Positions 10,181 through 12,363 of a DNA stretch of 12,363 nucleotides are shown here, piece by piece (positions within the stretch are counted from its first letter, which is position 1; every line of letters starts with the position of its first letter). The position numbers and the translations under genes are program-made. The notes below the pieces were generated by a model, which was given only the letters and a program-made list of their open reading frames with translations, made no database searches and had not been told where the DNA came from. The stretch comes from Cristatella mucedo. Taxonomy: Eukaryota; Bryozoa; Phylactolaemata; Cristatellidae. The stretch lies in assembly GCA_009760855.2 (NCBI GenBank), contig WPIO01000345.1, forward strand, positions 64,001-76,363, written 5' to 3'.

Positions 10181-10290
10181 CAATTCGCATTAGTTCACAG
10201 TACATCTCAAAACATCGAGACAACTCGATTAAGCTCGTCGGAGCTCGCCGTAATTCCCAGAAGAGCCCTGCAACTTGCTTGAGGCCTATC
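10181..10290 (+). repeat. Clear 10-bp subrepeats inside 124-bp monomer
   Basis: Cut every ten bases from 10181, this stretch gives eleven related words such as CAATTCGCAT, TAGTTCACAG, TACATCTCAA, CAACTCGATT, AAGCTCGTCG and GAGCTCGCCG. The second base is A in 11 of 11, the fifth is T in 9 of 11 and the sixth is C in 10 of 11. This is the best place to see that the 124-bp monomer is a chain of about twelve decamers plus four extra bases. The last one or two words (GAGGCCTATC) fit more loosely. Confidence 0.8.
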
Positions 10291-10356
10291 GAAACTGATC
10301 ATGTAAACTCGCATTAGTTCGCGGCTGATCTCGGTATATCGTGACCACTCAAGTCA

Positions 10357-10406
10357 GCTCGTCGGAGGTTGCAATACGCCAGGAGCTACAGGGATCTCTG
10401 ACGAGC
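10357..10406. other. Array inversion junction (plus-strand units meet minus-strand units)
   Basis: To the left the array reads GCTCGTCGGAG (10357-10367) in plus orientation. To the right CTCTGACGAGC (10396-10406), then CACGAGATGTCTCGATC, are the reverse complement of the same part of the unit. The two arms match at 10 of 11 positions around a 28-bp spacer (10368-10395) containing AATACGCC, which fits neither unit well. Similarity of the arms continues outward with more mismatches. From here to the window end all units are on the opposite strand, and the dominant repeat length changes from 124 to about 150 bp. Confidence 0.85.
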
Positions 10407-10500
10407 TCCCACGAGATGTCTCGATCTTCCGGAGTCAGCTGCATAGTCAAGCGCGTTGTCTCAATCTTTTGGCAGCTACCTCAAGCTGCGGCGAGCAGCC

Positions 10501-10800
10501 GTTAGCTGCTGCTAAATGCAGGTACATGCTGCGAGCCACGGCGAGCTCCGACGAGCTGCCACGAGATGTCTCGATCTTACGAAGTCAGCTGTGGGCTGAA
10601 GCGCGTTGCCGCAATCTCTTTCGAGCTACTACAAGTTGAGGCGAGCTGCCGTTAGCTGCCACAAAATGCAGGTATATGCTGTCAACTATGGGGAGCTCCG
10701 ACGAGCTGCCAGGAGATGCCTTGATCTTCCGGAGTCAGCTGCAGGATGAAGCACGTTGCCTCAATCTATTGGCGGCTACCTCAAGCTGCGGCGAGCAGTC
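10501..10800 (-). repeat. Two clean 150-bp monomers
   Basis: Two complete units run 10501-10650 and 10651-10800, each exactly 150 bp from GTTAGCTG to GTTAGCTG. They best define the domain III monomer. Within a unit, CGAGCTACTACAAG then GGCGAGCTGCC (from 10621) resembles the later CAACTATGGGGAGCTCCGACGAGCTGCC part about 60 bp on. The unit can be cut into fifteen 10-bp pieces of the GAGCTGCCGC type, which explains both the internal similarity and the length. Confidence 0.82.
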
Positions 10801-11050
10801 GTTAGCTGCTGCAAAATGCCGGTACATGTTTCGAGCTACGGCAAGCTCCGACGTACTGGCACGAGTTGTCTTGATGTACCGAGATCTGCCGGGAACAAAT
10901 GCGAGTTTAATAAATCATTTGCGATAGGCCTCAGGCTTTCACGTTCTTTAGCATACTGAGTCGAGCCGCCACGAGTCGTCTCGATTATCCGTGATCTGCT
11001 AGGAGCTGACGTGCATTGCCCGGATGTACTGCCAGATACGACAAGCTGGG
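10641..11050 (-). repeat. Clear 10-bp subrepeats inside 150-bp monomers
   Basis: Cut every ten bases from 10641, the words include GCGAGCTGCC, GTTAGCTGCC, ACGAGCTGCC, TCAAGCTGCG, GTTAGCTGCT, TCGAGCTACG, GCAAGCTCCG and AGGAGCTGAC. The seventh base is T in 33 of the 41 words, and the phase holds across both 150-bp units and the embedded 124-type segment. The shared core GCGAGCTGC is the reverse complement of the GCAGCTCGC theme in the plus-oriented domains. Confidence 0.8.
10841..10985 (-). repeat. 124-type segment embedded among 150-bp units (first)
   Basis: Between GTTAGCTG marks at 10801 and 11061 (260 bp apart) lies an extra stretch of about 110 bp. It begins GCAAGCTCCGACGTACTGGC and continues GTCTTGATGTACCGAGATCT and TTTGCGATAGGCC, which are the reverse complement of the domain II core around AGGCCTATCGCAA. 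After AGGCC it departs from domain II with TCAGGCTTTCACG then GCATACTGAGTCGAG. The same compound piece recurs at 12231 (offset 1390) and 11837 (offset 996). Confidence 0.75.
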
Positions 11051-11578
11051 GTTCCCTCCCGTTAGCTGGCTGGTGCAACATGCAGGTATATGCTGAGACC
11101 TACGGTGAGCGCCGGCGAAGCTGCTTCTAGATGTCCCGATCTTCCGGAGCCAGCTGCTGGCTGACGCGTGTTGCTGCAATCTACCGGTAGATACCACAAG
11201 CTCTGGCGAGCTGCCGTTAGCTGCCGCAGAATGCAGGTATATGCTGAGACCTACGGCGAGCTCTGACGAGCTGCCACAATGATGTCTCAATCTTCCGGAG
11301 CCCACTGGCGGCTGTTTCGCAATGCCGCAATCTAACGTGAGCTACAACGGGCTGGGGGAGCTGCCCGTTAGCGGCCGCAAAATGCAGGTATCAGCTGCGA
11401 GCTACGGCGACCTCCGACGGAGCATCCACGAGAAGTTTTGATCTTCTGGAATCTACTGCGAGCTGATGATCATTGCCGACATCTGCGGCGAGCTACCTTA
11501 AGCTTTGGCAAAAAGCCGTTAGCTGCCGCAAGCGGCAGCGATCTGCTTTGAGCTACTACGACAAGCTCCGAAATGCTG

Positions 11579-11745
11579 CTCAATCTATGGAGATCTGCAG
11601 TTGTCTCAATCTATGGAGATCTGCCGCGAGCTGATGTGATTTGAAAATATATCATGTGCAGGGCATCCAGCTTCCGAGTGCTTTTGCATGCATTGCCTCA
11701 TGCTGCCAAGAGTTTGTCTTTTTTCCGAGATCTGCTGTGAAGTGA
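11579..11745 (-). repeat. Rearranged embedded segment with a 26-bp tandem copy
   Basis: The GTTAGC marks at 11518 and 11797 are 279 bp apart. The extra DNA starts with CTCAATCTATGGAGATCTGC at 11579-11598, repeated exactly at 11605-11624, a tandem duplication with a 26-bp step. It continues GCCGCGAGCTGATGTGATTTG, then an AT-rich AAAATATATCATG, then a degraded AGGCC-like part (CAGGGCATCCAGCTTCCG) followed by TTTTGCATGCATTGCC. That order matches the embedded segments at 10841, 11837 and 12231, but this copy is the most damaged. Confidence 0.65.
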
Positions 11746-11836
11746 TGCACGTTGCCGCAATCTGCTGCGAGCTACTACAAGCTGAGGCGAGCTGCCGTTA
11801 GCTGCCACAAAATGCATGTATGTGCTGCGAGCTTAG

Positions 11837-11965
11837 GCAAGCTCCGGTGTGCTGCCACTAGTTGTCACATTGTACCGATATCTGCCGCGAACTAATCAAC
11901 TTGAAACAATCTGTTCCGACAGGCCTCAAGCTTCTGTGTACTTTCGCAAGCTGCGTCGAGCTTGC
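11837..11965 (-). repeat. 124-type segment embedded among 150-bp units (third)
   Basis: This segment begins GCAAGCTCCGGTGTGCTGCC, followed by TTGTACCGATATCTGCCGCG, ACTAATCAACTTGAAACAAT and ACAGGCCTCAAGC, an opposite-strand copy of the domain II core. It then has the domain III tail (TGTGTACTTTCGCAAGCTGC). AGGCCT is intact at 11921-11926. Flanking GTTAGC marks at 11797 and 12030 are 233 bp apart, so about 83 bp exceeds one 150-bp unit. Confidence 0.72.
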
Positions 11966-12230
11966 ACGAGTAGTCTCGATCACCCGAAATCTGCATCGAG
12001 CTGACGCGCGTTGCCTACCACAAGCAGCGGCGAGCTGCCGTTAGCTGCCGCAGAATGCAGGCATAAGCTGCGAGCAACGGCAAGCTCCGACGTGCTGCCA
12101 CGAGATTTTAAAATCTTCCTGAGTGAGCGGCAGGCTGACGCCTATTGCCCGCAATGTACTGCGAGTTATTACGGGCTGCTGGGAGCTGCCGTTAGCTGCC
12201 GCAAAGTGCATGTATCTGCTGCGAGCTACG

Positions 12231-12363
12231 GCAAGCTCCGACGTGCTGGCACGAGTTGTCTAGATGTTTTCGAGATCTGCCGGGACCCATCGCAAGTTTA
12301 TAAATCTGTAGCGATAGGCCACCAGGTTTCCACGTGCTTTCGCATGCTGAGTCAAGCTGCCTC
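12231..12363 (-). repeat. 124-type segment at the right edge, cut by window end
   Basis: GCAAGCTCCGACGTGCTGGC, then CACGAGTTGTCTAGATG, GAGATCTGCCGGGAC, TAGCGATAGGCC, CACGTGCTTTCGCATGCTGA and GTCAAGCTGCC match the segment at 10841 in the same order, at an offset of 1390. The window ends inside it, so the array continues to the right. Confidence 0.75.

Larger units (their letters stand above)
5366..10376 (+). repeat. Domain II: 124-bp monomers, sister family of domain I
   Basis: The same framework (CTCGTCGGAGCTTGCCGTAG, then CTCGCAGCAGAGCGCTG) continues in register from domain I. The variable middle changes to CAACTTGCTTGAGGCCTATC, then GCAACTGATTATCTCAACTC, then GCATCAGTTCGC. Two variants intermix irregularly: one with CACATCTCGAAACATCGAG, the other with CAGATCTCGGTATATCGAG. 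A rarer variant has ATCGCCAGAGATC followed by CTCGTGGCAGCTCGT (near 6589, 6829 and 8267). Anchor spacing is 123-125 for nearly all units. Exceptions are 116 (5379 to 5495), 129 (6674 to 6803, five extra bases near 6760), 62 (6240 to 6302 and 8169 to 8231) and 189 (8355 to 8544, micro-inversion). I saw no gene in this region. Confidence 0.9.
1..12363. repeat. Diverged satellite (tandem-repeat) array filling the whole window
   Basis: Every part of the window can be aligned to one family of related repeat units. Using the GGCC/GGTG box as an anchor, successive units lie 124 bp apart over most of the first 10.4 kb (for example 384, 508, 632; then 5495, 5619, 5743, 5867, 5991), and about 150 bp apart in inverted orientation afterwards. 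That is roughly 83 monomers followed by about ten longer units. The first and last bases lie inside units, so the array extends beyond the window. No unique sequence long enough to hold a gene interrupts it. Neighbouring monomers differ at many positions, so this is an old or weakly homogenised array. Satellite arrays of this size are typical of eukaryotic heterochromatin. The organism and the chromosomal position are not identifiable from the sequence alone. Confidence 0.96.
10385..12363 (-). repeat. Domain III: inverted array with roughly 150-bp monomers
   Basis: GTTAGCTG marks each unit, at 10501, 10651, 10801, 11061 (GTTAGCTGG), 11216, 11367 (variant GTTAGCGG), 11518, 11797, 12030 and 12191. 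Clean spacings are 150, 150, 155, 151, 151 and 161. The spacings of 260, 279 and 233 contain an extra shortened 124-type piece. In order on the plus strand a unit reads CCGTTAGCTGCCGCAAAATG, CAGGTATATGCTGCGAGCTA, CGGCGAGCTCCGACGAGCTG, CCACGAGATGTCTCGATC, TTCCGGAGTCAGCTGC, GAGCTGACGCGCGTTGCCGC, AATCTACTGCGAGCTAC, and CAAGCTGCGGCGAGCTG. The middle half is the reverse complement of the 124-bp unit, and the rest is specific to this domain. I saw no gene in this region. Confidence 0.88.

Noticed and set aside
1-10376. CRISPR-like regular repeats
   Set aside because: The repeated words are not separated by unique spacers. The whole 124-bp unit is related from copy to copy, and no cas-like gene is present.
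5366-10376. CENP-B box in TTCGCGGCAGATCTCGG
   Set aside because: The start TTCG-N4-A fits the known box core, but the required CGGG after the next two bases is absent. The similarity is partial and expected by chance.
1-12363. Ribosomal DNA intergenic spacer subrepeats, or LTR/other transposon remnants
   Set aside because: No rRNA, tRNA primer site, polypurine tract, LTR ends or polymerase motifs could be seen. An rDNA spacer origin cannot be strictly excluded without flanking sequence, but nothing here supports it.

Overview
This window contains no gene that I can support. From first base to last it is a diverged tandem-repeat (satellite) array, and both edges cut through repeat units, so the array continues on each side. 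Repeat DNA of this kind, with 124-bp and 150-bp monomers, block duplications, an internal strand inversion and CpG-type decay, points to a eukaryotic nuclear genome, most likely heterochromatin (centromeric, pericentromeric or subtelomeric). I do not recognise the monomer and cannot name the species. A plant is plausible, but that is only a guess.

Layout. (I) Bases 1 to about 5365: 124-bp monomers in plus orientation. They fall into subtypes that usually alternate, one with GGCCAATCGCACCTGA (A) and others with GGTGTATCGCGACTGA (B/C). A block at 1 to about 1690 recurs at 2903 to about 5075, including 106 identical bases at its start. The second copy carries about 494 bp (four monomers) that the first lacks. 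(II) About 5366 to 10376: a sister 124-bp family with CTTGAGGCCTATCGCAACTG in place of the A/B boxes. It has an internal duplication at an offset of 1929 bp, two matching 62-bp stubs and a 70-bp micro-inversion at 8368-8437. (III) About 10385 to 12363: the array flips to the opposite strand and changes to a roughly 150-bp monomer, with shortened relatives of the 124-bp unit in between.

The most interesting structure lies below the monomer. Both monomers read as strings of about 10-bp subrepeats related to GCGAGCTGC (reverse strand GCAGCTCGC). The 150-bp unit is 15 decamers and the 124-bp unit is 12 decamers plus 4 bases. In 10181-10290, the second base of every one of eleven successive decamers is A. 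The array therefore has at least three levels: decamer, 124/150-bp monomer, and kilobase-scale block duplications, with inversion on top.

All open reading frames here (the longest is 127 codons) are products of the repeat. They occur on both strands, overlap one another and shift frame each monomer because 124 is not a multiple of 3. I found no RNA gene, promoter, CRISPR array or intact transposon.
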